64,000 nt of DNA from Flavobacterium chilense (GCF_001602525.1 NZ_LSYT01000014.1:24169-88168); one strand, 5' to 3'. Positions 43,385 through 52,924 are shown, counted from the first letter of the stretch. Program-made: numbers and translations. Notes: generated from the letters alone by a model not told the origin.

Positions 43385-43819
43385 TTATTTGTTCACTTTT
43401 TTGAATCTCATCATTGGCACCTCATTCATCAATAAATTAAGTTTGCCATCTTTATCGATAGAGTAGGCGTTAACTTTTTTAATCGTTTGTAAAAAAGTCT
43501 GCTCTCCGCCACCTTCGCAAAACATTAAAGTAGTCGGGCCTTGTTCTCCAAACGAAAGTGATTTTCCTTTTAGGGTATAAGGAGCGCTATATCCGTTACA
43601 GCCCGCATTTCCGAATACCTGTTTGGCAGCTTCGTCAAATTTTATAAATGGTTTTTTGTCAGGATATAAACCTTCAAAAGCAATACGCGGACCGGTAATA
43701 TATTCCAGTTCCCAGCTTGTATTGTAAAGATCTGCATTTTTTGGAGTGTCTTTCATCGTTTTACAGGAGTTAAAAGATAAAGCTAAAATTGAAACGAAAA
43801 GTAGTACGTAATTTTTCAT
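43385..43819 (-). CDS. META-domain (HslJ-like) lipoprotein
   Basis: 144 aa. Lipobox ALSFNSC with Cys near residue 19, then a META domain: NTSWELEYITGP, IKFDEAAKQVFGNAGCNGY and GPTTLMFCEGGGEQTFLQTI. HslJ-like lipoproteins are envelope proteins linked to heat or antibiotic stress; the biochemical role is not known. It probably sits at the outer membrane facing the periplasm. It is monocistronic, convergent with the oxygenase gene. Confidence 0.88.
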   Translation of the reverse strand: MKNYVLLFVSILALSFNSCKTMKDTPKNADLYNTSWELEYITGPRIAFEGLYPDKKPFIKFDEAAKQVFGNAGCNGYSAPYTLKGKSLSFGEQGPTTLMFCEGGGEQTFLQTIKKVNAYSIDKDGKLNLLMNEVPMMRFKKVNK

Positions 43820-44098
43820 ATTTTAAGATTTTAGAACATAAATTTAAAGATTTTTATCAGATTTTAAGTAACAAAATGTAACTTTTTTTGACTGATTTTT
43901 TTGAAAAATGAAATTCAAAAGATCATTTTAGAGCAGATAAAAAAGATTGATTTACAATATAATGACCCGTTTTTACAGTCACAAAAAACGGTATAATCTC
44001 ATACCTGTAAGGAAATAAATTTACTATTCAGTCAACAAATGTAAATTCATAAACTTTTTTAATGACTGACTTTTGTATCAGTTTTAAAATATATAAAA

Positions 44099-44908
44099 AT
44101 GAAAACATTATTCAGTATCACTATTTTTCTGGTATTAACGTTAACAGTTTCGGCTCAGGATATTATTCATAAAAAAGTATTCAGCAAAAAAATGAATAAG
44201 GAGATTAACACAGTTATTGTTACCCCAAAATTCGTTAAAGGTAAAAACTATAAAACGGTTTATATTCTTCATGGCTATAGCGGAAATCCTGACAGGACTT
44301 ACAAAGAGGATATTCCGAATCTTGCCGAAAAATCTCAAAAATACAATACCATTTACATATTGCCCGACGGAAATTTTAACAGCTGGTATGTAGACAGTCC
44401 TGTCGATAAAGCGTCACAATATCAAACTTTTATCGGAAAAGAACTGGTTGAATTTATTGATGCCAATTATCCAACCATACAAAGCCGAAATTCGAGAGGA
44501 ATTCTGGGGTGGAGTATGGGAGGATATGGAGCGATGAATATTGGAATTGCTTATCAGAATACTTTCTCTATTGTGGGAAGTTCTTGTGGAGCATTAGATT
44601 TTAATCGCTTTGGCGAAAACTATCATAATTATCAGGTAGATAAAGTTTTGGGTAATTTTAAAAGTTTGCTGAAAGACTATTTTACATTCCAAAAAATCAA
44701 TCAGATGATCTCGTCAAATCAATTTTATATACTGGATTGCGGAACAGAAGATACGCAGATGATTGATATGAACAACGAATTTCATAAACTCCTGACTGCG
44801 CAAAAGGTGGAGCATTTATATATTGAGTCTCCTGGCGCGCACGATCCTGAATATTGGAGCAAATCCTTATCAAACCAACTGGATCTCTTTGAGGGGCATT
44901 TAAAATAA
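44099..44908 (+). CDS. secreted esterase of the esterase-D / tributyrin esterase type
   Basis: 269 aa. Signal peptide MKTLFSITIFLVLTLTVSAQ. The alpha/beta hydrolase core has the oxyanion region YILHGYSGNPDRTY, nucleophile GWSMGGYGAMN, an acid in DCGTEDTQ and a His in PGAHDPEYWSKSL. It would hydrolyse short acyl esters in the periplasm or outside. In Bacteroidota related enzymes act on acylated sugars or on feruloyl/acetyl esters; the substrate here is unknown. OxyR follows 61 bp downstream on the same strand, without clear functional link. Confidence 0.87.
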   Translation: MKTLFSITIFLVLTLTVSAQDIIHKKVFSKKMNKEINTVIVTPKFVKGKNYKTVYILHGYSGNPDRTYKEDIPNLAEKSQKYNTIYILPDGNFNSWYVDSPVDKASQYQTFIGKELVEFIDANYPTIQSRNSRGILGWSMGGYGAMNIGIAYQNTFSIVGSSCGALDFNRFGENYHNYQVDKVLGNFKSLLKDYFTFQKINQMISSNQFYILDCGTEDTQMIDMNNEFHKLLTAQKVEHLYIESPGAHDPEYWSKSLSNQLDLFEGHLK

Positions 44909-44969
44909 AAGAATTGAATTATAAGCAGAATGGGGTTTTTCTTTATCTTTATAAAATAAATTTATAATC

Positions 44970-45941
44970 ATGACCATTCAGCAATTAAAATATATAGTCG
45001 CTTTAGACGAAGAACGCCATTTTGCAAGAGCTGCTGAGGTGTGTATGGTAACACAACCCGGACTTACGATCCAGCTTAAAAATCTGGAGGAAGAAATTGG
45101 TATCAAAATCTTTGACCGAAATAAAGTACCACTAACACCTACAATACTTGGAACGGAGATTATCAATAGAGCAAAAAAAATCCTTCGTGAAGCAGATGAG
45201 ATTCGGGATTTTGTGGTCAATGAAAAAAATCTATTAGAAGGAGAATTAAAATTAGGGATTATCTCAACCTTATCGCCTTATCTTATTCCGTTGTTTATCA
45301 AAGCAATGAAAGAGGCTGCTCCCAAAGTACATTTTATTATAAGAGAAGCCAATACAGGACAATTAATGAAGGATTTAGAAACCGGAGCACTTGATGTAGT
45401 CATTATGGCAACGCCCACCGGAAACCCTAATTTAATTGAACATCCTATCTTTAAAGAACCTTTTGTGGCTTATCTGAACGAATTGCATCCCATGGCAAAT
45501 GATGAATTTTATGAGATGCAGCCGGGTGATAAAACTGAATTGCTTTTACTACATCATGAATTTTGCTATAATGCACAACTTTTGGATATCTGCGGATTAA
45601 AAACAGCTGATAAAATAAAAGAACAGTTTACTTATGACATCAGTTCGATCGAAACCTTAAAAAATCTGGTTCGTGCCCAATTAGGATTTGCTATTATTCC
45701 GCAGCTTTCTATTTTGAATGATTCGGCATCGGGATTTTTTAAGCCTTTTAAAGAACCAATTCCGGTACGTGAAATTAGTCTGGTGGTTTCAGATTCATTT
45801 TCGAAAAAACTATTACTTGAAAAAATGAATGAAGCAATCTGGAACTGTCTTCCGGATTCACTTAAAAAAGACTTTGCCTACAGAAAAATACGCTGGAATG
45901 ATTCGCCCTATTTTGTCAAGTCTGTTAGTAAGTTTATGTAG
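44970..45941 (+). CDS. oxyR: OxyR, LysR-type peroxide sensor
   Basis: 323 aa. N-terminal LysR HTH (IQQLKYIVALDEERHFARAA, VTQPGLTIQLKNLEEEIG) and a substrate-domain start GELKLGIISTLSPYLIP. Two cysteines in HHEFCYNAQLLDICGL have the spacing (nine residues) of the OxyR redox pair that forms a disulfide on peroxide exposure. It activates antioxidant genes; the OsmC gene 1 kb downstream is a plausible target although no operator was identified. Confidence 0.85.
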   Translation: MTIQQLKYIVALDEERHFARAAEVCMVTQPGLTIQLKNLEEEIGIKIFDRNKVPLTPTILGTEIINRAKKILREADEIRDFVVNEKNLLEGELKLGIISTLSPYLIPLFIKAMKEAAPKVHFIIREANTGQLMKDLETGALDVVIMATPTGNPNLIEHPIFKEPFVAYLNELHPMANDEFYEMQPGDKTELLLLHHEFCYNAQLLDICGLKTADKIKEQFTYDISSIETLKNLVRAQLGFAIIPQLSILNDSASGFFKPFKEPIPVREISLVVSDSFSKKLLLEKMNEAIWNCLPDSLKKDFAYRKIRWNDSPYFVKSVSKFM

Positions 45942-45978
45942 AACAGATATACAGTTTTTAGCATACACAAAAACATAG

Positions 45979-46043
45979 CAAAAGGCGCTTCACTTGATTT
46001 AGTACACATAACAATGTGTATTTAGACAAGTGAAACGCCTTTT
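45979..46043. terminator. long bidirectional terminator
   Basis: aaaaggcg-c-ttcacttg and caagtgaa-a-cgcctttt pair over 16 bp around a second small stem (tacacat / atgtgta), between the convergent OxyR and hydrolase genes. Confidence 0.85.
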
Positions 46044-46066
46044 TTAAGTATTTAGAAAGTAATAAA

Positions 46067-46864
46067 TTACTGTTTCTTAGACGCTGCAACGATTACTTTG
46101 GCAACTGCTTCAGGCTGAGACATAAAAACTACGTGACTTCCTTTGATTTCGGTAATTTTTGTGTTAGAACGTTTGTACATGGCACGCTCAATTTCAGGAG
46201 CAATACTTTTATCTTCAGTCGCCACAATTCCGTAGGCAGGTTTATCTTTCCAGGCTGCTTTGGTTATTGGAGTCGCAAAACCTTTTGCATAAAATGCACC
46301 TTGAGAAGCATACATAAAATCAGCTTCTTCTTTACTGATATCAGCAGCAAAACCGGCATGAAATTTTGCTTTATCATAATATACAATTCCTTTGTCATCC
46401 GGATTTAATACACCATTTTCAGGCGCAGGAGGAGCAGTTTGCAGCCAATGTAATGCTGATTCACCATTGTCAGGCTGAAAAGCCGCTACATAAACCAATG
46501 CTGCTACTTTTGGGTGATTTCCGGCTTCTGTAATCACAGCGCCACCCCAGGAGTGTCCTACCAGAACAGTTGGACCATCCTGTTTGTCTAATACCACATT
46601 TGTTGCTCTTACATCATCTTCCAGTGAACTTAACGGATTCTGAACGATCGTAACATTATACCCTTTTTTGGTCAAAACCTGATATAAAGCTTTCCATCCG
46701 GAACCATCTGCAAAAGCACCATGTACCAATACTACATTTTTGATAGGAGCAGTAGCGGCTGCTTTTTGTGCATTAACATTTGCTGTTGCAAATAACAAAC
46801 TAAAAATAAATGCTGCGAACATGAAATAACGATTCAATTGTTCTCTTAAATACTGTGTTTTCAT
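46067..46864 (-). CDS. exported alpha/beta hydrolase
   Basis: 265 aa. Signal peptide with a long basic front (FMFAAFIFSLLFATANVNAQ). Fold markers: VVLVHGAFADGSGWKALY (oxyanion loop), VGHSWGGAVITEAG (nucleophile Ser), AYGIVATEDKSIAPE (acid) and IKGSHVVFMSQPEAV (His). It is of the HNL/methylesterase-like (AB_hydrolase_6) group that includes many stress-induced esterases. It follows the OsmC gene by 59 bp in the same direction and may be its operon partner. Confidence 0.85.
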   Translation of the reverse strand: MKTQYLREQLNRYFMFAAFIFSLLFATANVNAQKAAATAPIKNVVLVHGAFADGSGWKALYQVLTKKGYNVTIVQNPLSSLEDDVRATNVVLDKQDGPTVLVGHSWGGAVITEAGNHPKVAALVYVAAFQPDNGESALHWLQTAPPAPENGVLNPDDKGIVYYDKAKFHAGFAADISKEEADFMYASQGAFYAKGFATPITKAAWKDKPAYGIVATEDKSIAPEIERAMYKRSNTKITEIKGSHVVFMSQPEAVAKVIVAASKKQ

Positions 46865-46923
46865 TGTTTTAAATTTTAAAGTTTTAATGTTATTGATTTT
46901 TAATATTGAAATTGATTTTGAAC

Positions 46924-47340
46924 TTAATTTAAAGTAACCGCTAAAGTGATCTCTGTATTTAGTAACTTAGAAACAGGACAAATTTCTTTTGCTTTTTGTG
47001 CTGCTTTCTCAAAGTCTTCTGCTGAGATTCCGGGAACTTTTCCGGTAAGTTCTAACTGAATTAAAGTGATGGTTCCGTCTTCAAAAGTTACTTTGGCAAC
47101 CGTATCTAAATCTTTCGGTATAAAACCTGCTTCCGAAAGTAAAAAACTCAACTGCATTGTAAAACAGCCTGAATGTGCTGCTGCGATTAATTCTTCAGGA
47201 TTGGTTCCTACACCCTGATCAAAACGGGTTTTAAAAGATAATTGTGCATGGTCTAAAGTGGTACTTTGAGTACTAATAGTTCCTTTTCCTTCCATTCCTG
47301 TACCTTTCCAGTTTGCGTTTGCTCTTCTTGTAAATTTCAT
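46924..47340 (-). CDS. OsmC/Ohr-family hydroperoxide reductase
   Basis: 138 aa. The two peroxidatic cysteines are in AAAHSGCFTMQLSFLL (about 58) and AKEICPVSKLL (about 122), with the conserved Arg near the N-terminus (KTRFDQGVG). OsmC proteins reduce organic hydroperoxides using thiols such as lipoyl groups, in the cytoplasm. The spacing and GTNPEELIAAAHSGC favour OsmC over Ohr. Its own promoter is visible. The neighbourhood (OxyR, hydrolase) fits oxidative-stress protection. Confidence 0.9.
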   Translation of the reverse strand: MKFTRRANANWKGTGMEGKGTISTQSTTLDHAQLSFKTRFDQGVGTNPEELIAAAHSGCFTMQLSFLLSEAGFIPKDLDTVAKVTFEDGTITLIQLELTGKVPGISAEDFEKAAQKAKEICPVSKLLNTEITLAVTLN

Positions 47341-47401
47341 GATTTCTATTTTTTAAGTTGTTTTTTAAAATTCTCAAATCAGTTGTTTGATTTTGATGAG
47401 A

Positions 47402-47432
47402 CAAATTTATGGCGACAGTTGTTATTAATCAA
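47402..47432 (-). promoter_or_regulatory. promoter of the OsmC gene
   Basis: On the minus strand TTG (47430-47432), 20-base spacer, TAAATTTG (47402-47409), about 60 bp before the start codon. Confidence 0.7.
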
Positions 47433-47822
47433 ATTAATAATTTTTAGTAGTTATAAAATTAATTTATAATGTTAAAGTGATAATGAACTGTAACCTCGTT
47501 CGATACTGGACTCTGGTCTGGATTTTACTTCAATCGGAACAACAAGAAAGTCTTATTTATCCGGATAAATATTATTTACAGAATTTTAATAAAAGGCTGG
47601 TAATTTTTAAAGTTTTGTCTTTTTTGAGCGAATAAATCATTAAAAAGAGGCAAATAAGACAACTGTAGACTTGTTTTTTGTTCCAAATTAGAATTTGAAA
47701 CCAAGTAAGTAGCTGATTAATAGTTTTATATGTTCTGTAAAGTTAATTTTATCCGAAACATTTTTTACAGGAAACCGAAAAAAAATAAACTTTCAATAAA
47801 TAGTAATCTAATTTTTAAATCT
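47433..47822. other. intergenic stretch upstream of the large lipoprotein
   Basis: About 390 bp with AT-rich tracts and no gene. No strong promoter match is seen for the lipoprotein gene. Confidence 0.45.
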
Positions 47823-50279
47823 ATGAAAAAAGCTCTTCTAATAATTGTAGTTTGTGTTAGTTCCATTTTTTACTCGTGCAAAAAAGAGAAAACCCCTGAT
47901 CAATCAAATTCGGAAGCCGAAAAATCTAATGCATCCGATTCTACTTTAATTGCCGATAATGGCTGGCCGCGTGAAGCTGAAAATAAAGGTGCAAAATTGG
48001 TTTATTACCAACCTCAGGTCGATGACTGGAATGATTATAAAGATCTTACCGCAAGACTGGCCTTTTCTTTAACTCCAAAAGACGGGAAACAAGTTTTGGG
48101 CGTAGCTTCGCTAAAGGCTGAAACATTGGTGGATAAAGACAACCGAAGTGTATTCTTTAAAAACGTTGAGGTAACAGATGTACGATTTCCTGCTCTTGAC
48201 GAAAAGAAAGTCCCTGAAATGGAAAAATTGTTTAAAGAAACACTGCCAAAAGGCGGAGATCCAATTTCGGTAGATCGTATTCTGGCAGATTTAAACCACA
48301 CCAAAAGTCCGGCAAAAGGAATTGTAGCTAAAAATGATCCTCCCGTAATTTTTTACAGCACTAATCCCGCTGTTTTACTTATTATACAAGGAGAACCGGT
48401 TTTAGTACCGGTAGAAAAATCAGATATACAATATGTTGTCAATACCAATTGGGATTTGTTTTTTGATAAAACAGCAAAAGATTATTATTTACTGGCGGAT
48501 AATGTCTGGCTTACTTCTAAAAATTTAAATGAAAAATGGACAAGAACAACCAAACTGCCATCTGGTTTTAATAATCTGCCTTCGGGTCAAAATTTTGATG
48601 ATGTCAAAAAAATGATTCCGCCTCCGTCTGACGGTACAACGCCGGAAGTTTTCTACAGCAACAAACCCGCAGAATTAATTGCAGTAAATGGAAATCCTAA
48701 ATTTGTAAAAATAGAAGGAACCAAATTGTTATATATTGACAATACCGAAAATGATATTTTTGCCAATGAAGCTGATGGACAGTATTATGTATTACTGTCA
48801 GGAAGATGGTTTCGATCTAAAGGACTAACAGGACCGTGGACGTATGCAGGAAATAACCTGCCTGCTGATTTTGCCAAAATCCCTAAAGATTCGCCACGGG
48901 CAAATGTGCTGGCCTCTGTACCGGGAACACAGGAAGCCAAAGATGCAGTAATGCTGTCTCAGGTTCCTACAACAGCCATTATAAAGAAGGCTGATGCCGA
49001 AGCTAAAGCTAAAGTGACGTATGACGGAACGCCACAGTTTAAACCTATCGAGGGTACAAAAATGCAATATGCAAGCAATACTCAGGACAAAGTGATAAAA
49101 GTGGGCGATTTGTATTATTTGTGTTTTCAGGCGGTTTGGTTTATGTCAACAAGCCCTAACGGACCCTGGAAAACAGCTGATTCTGTTCCAAAAGAAATCT
49201 ATACTATTCCGCCAAGTTCTCCGGTATATAATGTAACCTATGTAACGCAAACCACAACCGATACTACTGTAGAGAGCAGTACAACAGCGGGTTATTTAGG
49301 TGCTTTTATTATTGGTGCTACAGTAGGCGCTATACTAACTTATGGTACAGGATATTATTATCCGCCTTATGTTTATTATGGCGGATTATACCCAATTTAC
49401 CGTCCGTGGCCGTATACATATGGAGCCGGAGCAGTTTACAATCCGTGGACAGGTGGCTGGGCTGCCGGAAGAAGGGTTTACGGACCTTATGGAGCTGCGG
49501 GAACATCGGCATGGTATAATCCGGCAACCGGAAGATACGGACGTTCTGCAAGTGTTCAGGGCTGGTATGGCGGTCGTACGGCTGCAAGTACTTATAATCC
49601 GTGGACAGGAAATTATGCCAGAACCAACCAAGGTCATAATGCGTATGCGCAATGGGGACATTCTGCCGCTACAAATGGCAGTCAATGGATACAAACCGGA
49701 CATGTTACCACCAGACGCGGAACAGCAATTGGTTATGAAACTTCAGGCGGTGACAAAGGCGTAATTACACATCGCAGAGGCGGAGGAACCACCATACATA
49801 CCAACAATAATGTGTATGCCGGGCATGACGGACATGTTTATAAAAAGGATGCCAACGGAAACTGGAGTCATTATAATAATGGTAATGGTGGCTGGACACA
49901 AGCAGGAACTTTGGGTTCTTCAAAAAAATCTGGTGAAGCAATTCAGCGACCGGATCAAAAGCCAGGCGGAAATGGTGCAGGCGAAAGAATTCAACGTGAC
50001 AATCTGCCTAAAACCAATCAAAATCTGGGAGGCGAAACCCGAATGGGAGACAGAACCCAACGCGATAATTTCCCAAAACCGGAGCAAACACTTGGTCAAC
50101 CCAACAAACCTCTTGGCGAGGCAGGTCGTCCTGATGTTACCAACGATTTGGATCGTTCTGCTTTATCCCGGGATCGCGGAGAATCTCAAACCCGAAATTT
50201 TCAAAACTTCCAACGTGACGGAAACCGTTCAGGTGGCGGTGGTTTTAGAGGTGGCGGAGGCTTTAGAGGCCGAAGATAA
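47823..50279 (+). CDS. large lipoprotein with three internal repeats and a Gly/Tyr-rich tail
   Basis: 818 aa from MKKALLIIVVCVSSIFYSCK; a longer frame upstream is leader. Lipobox Cys near residue 19. Residues about 130-480 hold three related units (VIFYSTNPAVLLIIQGEP..YYLLADNVWLTSKNL..W; VFYSNKPAELIAVNGNP..YYVLLSGRWFRSKGL..W; YDGTPQFKPIEGTKMQ..YYLCFQAVWFMST..W). A hydrophobic Gly-rich span (LGAFIIGATVGAILTYGTGY) follows, then a repeat-rich tail of YNPWTG, YGRSAS and GWYGGR units, ending RGGGGFRGGGGFRGRR. It looks like a surface or envelope protein of Bacteroidota; the YNPWTG tail resembles that of autotransporter-like lipoproteins of unknown function. Codon-shifted open frames inside the tail are artefacts of the repeats. 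Confidence 0.82.
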   Translation: MKKALLIIVVCVSSIFYSCKKEKTPDQSNSEAEKSNASDSTLIADNGWPREAENKGAKLVYYQPQVDDWNDYKDLTARLAFSLTPKDGKQVLGVASLKAETLVDKDNRSVFFKNVEVTDVRFPALDEKKVPEMEKLFKETLPKGGDPISVDRILADLNHTKSPAKGIVAKNDPPVIFYSTNPAVLLIIQGEPVLVPVEKSDIQYVVNTNWDLFFDKTAKDYYLLADNVWLTSKNLNEKWTRTTKLPSGFNNLPSGQNFDDVKKMIPPPSDGTTPEVFYSNKPAELIAVNGNPKFVKIEGTKLLYIDNTENDIFANEADGQYYVLLSGRWFRSKGLTGPWTYAGNNLPADFAKIPKDSPRANVLASVPGTQEAKDAVMLSQVPTTAIIKKADAEAKAKVTYDGTPQFKPIEGTKMQYASNTQDKVIKVGDLYYLCFQAVWFMSTSPNGPWKTADSVPKEIYTIPPSSPVYNVTYVTQTTTDTTVESSTTAGYLGAFIIGATVGAILTYGTGYYYPPYVYYGGLYPIYRPWPYTYGAGAVYNPWTGGWAAGRRVYGPYGAAGTSAWYNPATGRYGRSASVQGWYGGRTAASTYNPWTGNYARTNQGHNAYAQWGHSAATNGSQWIQTGHVTTRRGTAIGYETSGGDKGVITHRRGGGTTIHTNNNVYAGHDGHVYKKDANGNWSHYNNGNGGWTQAGTLGSSKKSGEAIQRPDQKPGGNGAGERIQRDNLPKTNQNLGGETRMGDRTQRDNFPKPEQTLGQPNKPLGEAGRPDVTNDLDRSALSRDRGESQTRNFQNFQRDGNRSGGGGFRGGGGFRGRR

Positions 50280-50306
50280 ATAAGATTATAGGTTAGTTAT
50301 AATTGA

Positions 50307-50347
50307 AAAATCAGGAATAGTATGATTTACTAGACCTGATTTTTTTT
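50307..50347. terminator. terminator after the large lipoprotein
   Basis: aaaatcagg / cctgatttt stem with a 19-base loop and a run of eight T on the plus strand. Confidence 0.7.
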
Positions 50348-50495
50348 GTTTAAAAAGTAGTATTTAGTTATTGAAATCTTCAGAGAGAGTAAAATATTGC
50401 AATACTATTTAAAAGACTTAATCTTATAACTTTCATTTTAAAAATGATTAATTCATTTTAAAAAGATACCTCTTAAAACATTATGGTTGGATGTA

Positions 50496-50548
50496 AAATA
50501 TGGATAGGAAGGTTATTAATAAAAACCACTTTCTAACGTTTCAAAAAC
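50496..50548. repeat. cassette-end repeat R1
   Basis: aaaatatggataggaaggtt then attaataaaaaccactttct and a cacttt-like tail with caaaaactcaaaat. Closely similar to R2 at 51.0 kb and to R3 at 52.8 kb. Each copy stands just past the 3' end of a minus-strand immunity-like gene. Confidence 0.6.
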
Positions 50549-50836
50549 TCAAAATATAATCTTATAATATCTTTTCCTTTTGTAGTAAACAATATAATTA
50601 AAAATAAGGGGAAATATAAAAGCGATATAGATTAGAATTTCTGGTTGAACTTTTCCAAGAAGAAAAAAGTACACTATACCGATAATACTAAAAAGATTTA
50701 TGCTTTGAAGTCCACTAAATATTATAAAAGCATGAATTTTAATATCACTATTATTTCTTTCAAAGATATTGCAATATGTTATCTTTAAAAGCTTATAGAT
50801 ATTAATCAAAATTAAATCAAAAAAAATCATTCTCAA
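50549..50836 (-). CDS. small membrane protein, probable orphan immunity gene
   Basis: 95 aa with two or three membrane helices (HAFIIFSGLQSINLFSIIGI, VYFFLLGKV, LIYIAFIFPLIFNYIVYY). No family known. Its position fits an Rhs-type cassette: a short reading-frame tail (QYNASREEK*) ends 13 bp upstream and repeat R1 follows its stop. It would protect against a lost toxin, if it is still functional; this is inference. Confidence 0.5.
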   Translation of the reverse strand: MRMIFFDLILINIYKLLKITYCNIFERNNSDIKIHAFIIFSGLQSINLFSIIGIVYFFLLGKVQPEILIYIAFIFPLIFNYIVYYKRKRYYKIIF

Positions 50837-50848
50837 TTGGTTTTAAAA

Positions 50849-50941
50849 TTACTTTTCTTCTCGACTAGCGTTATATTGCTTTGTCAAAAAATGCGCTTTC
50901 TTGTTTTTCATTTCTTTCAAATATAGAGAATTAAACATACA
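50849..50941 (-). pseudogene. C-terminal tail of a decayed toxin
   Basis: Thirty open codons, with no proper start, ending LTKQYNASREEK and a stop just before the membrane-protein gene. Same position relative to the immunity-like gene as the intact toxins have in the later cassettes. Confidence 0.35.
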
Positions 50942-51263
50942 ATGTAGTTATTTTCTTTCTTTTTTGAAAAAAAATAATTTTAAAAAAAATACATCTTAAA
51001 GTATTTTTGTTCAATGGAAAATATGGATATAGAGGTATTAATAAAAAATTGCTTTCTGACATTTTAAAAACTCAAAATCTCGCTAGGATGCGAGGTTTCT
51101 TTTTTATTGATAATCTTTATTGGTTCAAGGCCAGAAAGATTTGTGCAGCTTTTGAGTTGTACTGTTTGGAGAGGGGGCTTTTTGTGATATTTACAATCTG
51201 TCTCTAAAAATACTTTTTATTATTTGTCGATCTCATTTATTCCGCAGGAAATGATTTTTCACT
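50942..51263. other. gap with cassette-end repeat R2
   Basis: About 320 bp. Repeat R2 occupies about 51012-51072 (ggaaaatatggatatagagg, tattaataaaaaattgcttt, aaaaactcaaaatct). The rest is AT-rich, with no gene. Confidence 0.5.
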
Positions 51264-51797
51264 TTACTTTGTTAGTCTGGCGGGTTTGTCAATGACAACA
51301 ACTTTATGAGTCGCTCTAAATTCATTAGTTATTATTCTAGTCATTGCTTCTCCTTTACTATTTTTAGATCCGTTTTCTATCATAACTTCATCAATTATTA
51401 TCCCATCAATGTAGTTCAATCCTAGTTTATTAAATTGGATACCATATAAAGGGATTAATCTATTGTTTCGTGCTCCAAATGTATCTTTTGTATTTTTCTT
51501 TAAAAAATCTTCACTATAATTTACATCTTGATGTTTTGTATAAGCGTAATATATATATCTATTTTTTTTTGTATCATCAAAACTTGTTGTAATTGTATCT
51601 AAATGACTTTTGTAATTAATGTTTCCATCATACATTTTATTAACAAAAACTGTATCCGGAAAATCAAAACTAAATTGTGCTTCCGCATATAAGACATTTC
51701 TTTTATTATTATTATTATTATTATCAACCTCTTTTTTACAAGAATTAAAAAAAACAAATGTCAACATTGTAAAAAAAGTAATTTTTATATTTTTCAT
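51264..51797 (-). CDS. lipoprotein, probable immunity protein
   Basis: 177 aa. Lipobox VFFNSC with Cys about residue 20, followed by an Asn run (NNNNNN) coded by ATT/AAT repeats (51703-51724 on the plus strand). The mature part is mixed alpha/beta with no known domain. It starts 5 bp after the stop of a broken toxin tail (QRRLDYYK*), as immunity genes do behind Rhs toxins. A periplasm-facing lipoprotein would suit a toxin that acts in the periplasm or envelope. Confidence 0.55.
   Translation of the reverse strand: MKNIKITFFTMLTFVFFNSCKKEVDNNNNNNKRNVLYAEAQFSFDFPDTVFVNKMYDGNINYKSHLDTITTSFDDTKKNRYIYYAYTKHQDVNYSEDFLKKNTKDTFGARNNRLIPLYGIQFNKLGLNYIDGIIIDEVMIENGSKNSKGEAMTRIITNEFRATHKVVVIDKPARLTK
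51703..51724. repeat. trinucleotide repeat in the lipoprotein gene
   Basis: Seven copies of TTA/ATT coding for the Asn run after the lipobox. Length change in steps of three would alter the linker without shifting the frame. Confidence 0.7.
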
Positions 51798-51802
51798 AAC
51801 TA

Positions 51803-52025
51803 TTATTTATAGTAATCAAGTCTTCTTTGAAGTTTTTGGTTATTAGCATTTTTTTGTTCTTTAGCTCTTAAATAATTGGCACGATTATCTACCACTTCTT
51901 GCTGAATTGCAATCACATTGTTTATTATTAATTGGATTTATCCCTTTATAATCAAGCCTACTATCTGTATCACTGGGTATTTTATGTACAATCAAAAGAC
52001 ATTCATCTCCTTTTAAATCTTCTGC
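51803..52025 (-). pseudogene. frameshifted Rhs-type toxin remnant
   Basis: Two overlapping frames join to one plausible domain end: DLKGDECLLIVHKIPSDTDS and LDYKGINPINN in one frame, then VIAIQQEVVDNRANYLRAKE and QKLQRRLDYYK* in another. One frameshift lies in the poly-Asn region near 51.93 kb. The pattern, followed at once by the lipoprotein gene, is that of a decayed polymorphic toxin C-terminus. Confidence 0.5.
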
Positions 52026-52121
52026 TGAAGTATATCACAATTATATCTGGGACCACAAGAAAACAAGCACAAACACGTAAATAATAAAACAATTTTTCTC
52101 ATATGCAAGAGACAAAAAACA

Positions 52122-52595
52122 TTACCACCCACCATTTTTTTTATCTTTTACTTTTTGTTTCTCAATATATTCTTTAGAATAAGGACCTATATGATTTTCT
52201 TTTGCATTTTGATCCATTAAGTAGATAGAAAAAATAAAATTTGCAATAATTAAAATTACAATACTCCAAACTATAAAAGAACCTATTCGATTTGTTTTTT
52301 TAGGTAATTTATCAAATTCATTTACAATTTCTTTCCATTGGTCTTTGTATTCAAAAATAAAAAAATTAGGAAGACATATTATACCAACATATAATATAGT
52401 AGCCCATTTGCCATCTCCTATTTGAAATTTTAAATCAATAAAAGTTCCATAGTTATATAATATGCTAGCGCCTATAAATATTAGTAAAATACCTAAATAT
52501 AGAATTGCTACAAATTGACGAGGAAAAATAGAAGAAGGATTTGTAAATCTATATAATTGATAATAAAAATAATAGTATGCTTTTTTTAGTGACAT
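52122..52595 (-). CDS. three-helix membrane protein, probable immunity protein
   Basis: 157 aa. Membrane helices FVAILYLGILLIFIGASILY, ATILYVGIICLPNFFIF and FIVWSIVILIIANFIFSIYL, and a basic C-terminal tail (KVKDKKNGGW). No family recognised. It stands behind a toxin-like tail that ends 51 bp upstream, on the same strand. Membrane immunity proteins are typical partners of pore-forming or envelope-targeting toxins. Function inferred from position only. Confidence 0.5.
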   Translation of the reverse strand: MSLKKAYYYFYYQLYRFTNPSSIFPRQFVAILYLGILLIFIGASILYNYGTFIDLKFQIGDGKWATILYVGIICLPNFFIFEYKDQWKEIVNEFDKLPKKTNRIGSFIVWSIVILIIANFIFSIYLMDQNAKENHIGPYSKEYIEKQKVKDKKNGGW

Positions 52596-52645
52596 TTTTT
52601 TAATTTAAAATATAATAATATGTTTTATAGGTAATTAGCAAACTA

Positions 52646-52732
52646 TTATAATCCATCCATCGGTCTTGGACTCCAACCTGAACCTAGAATTGCTCTGTTG
52701 TCATCAGAATTTCTTACGTTAACTTCAATGAT
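52646..52732 (-). pseudogene. C-terminal tail of a decayed toxin
   Basis: An open stretch reading IIEVNVRNSDDNRAILGSGW and SPRPMDGL* with a stop just before it. It ends 51 bp before the three-helix membrane gene. A Gly-Trp-Ser-Pro-Arg-Pro end is not random-looking and resembles the final segment of some polymorphic toxins. Confidence 0.4.
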
Positions 52733-52924
52733 TTAAGATGATCCTTTTTCTGATACATTCCAAATATAGGCAATTTACAATATTTGTGTAATTTTTTTCT
52801 TTCTTTTTTTTCAATGCAAAATATGGATAGGATGGTTATTAATAAAAACCGCTTAACTCTTTACCGTTGTACTTATAATTGTTTGTCGATGCTCTTTGCG
52901 TTCACGAGCAAGATTCTCGCGCTA

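Noticed and set aside
49342..50283. Large frames on both strands inside the lipoprotein tail (up to 157 codons)
   Set aside because: They come from the repetitive, higher-GC Gly/Tyr codons; they have no start context and overlap a clear lipoprotein.
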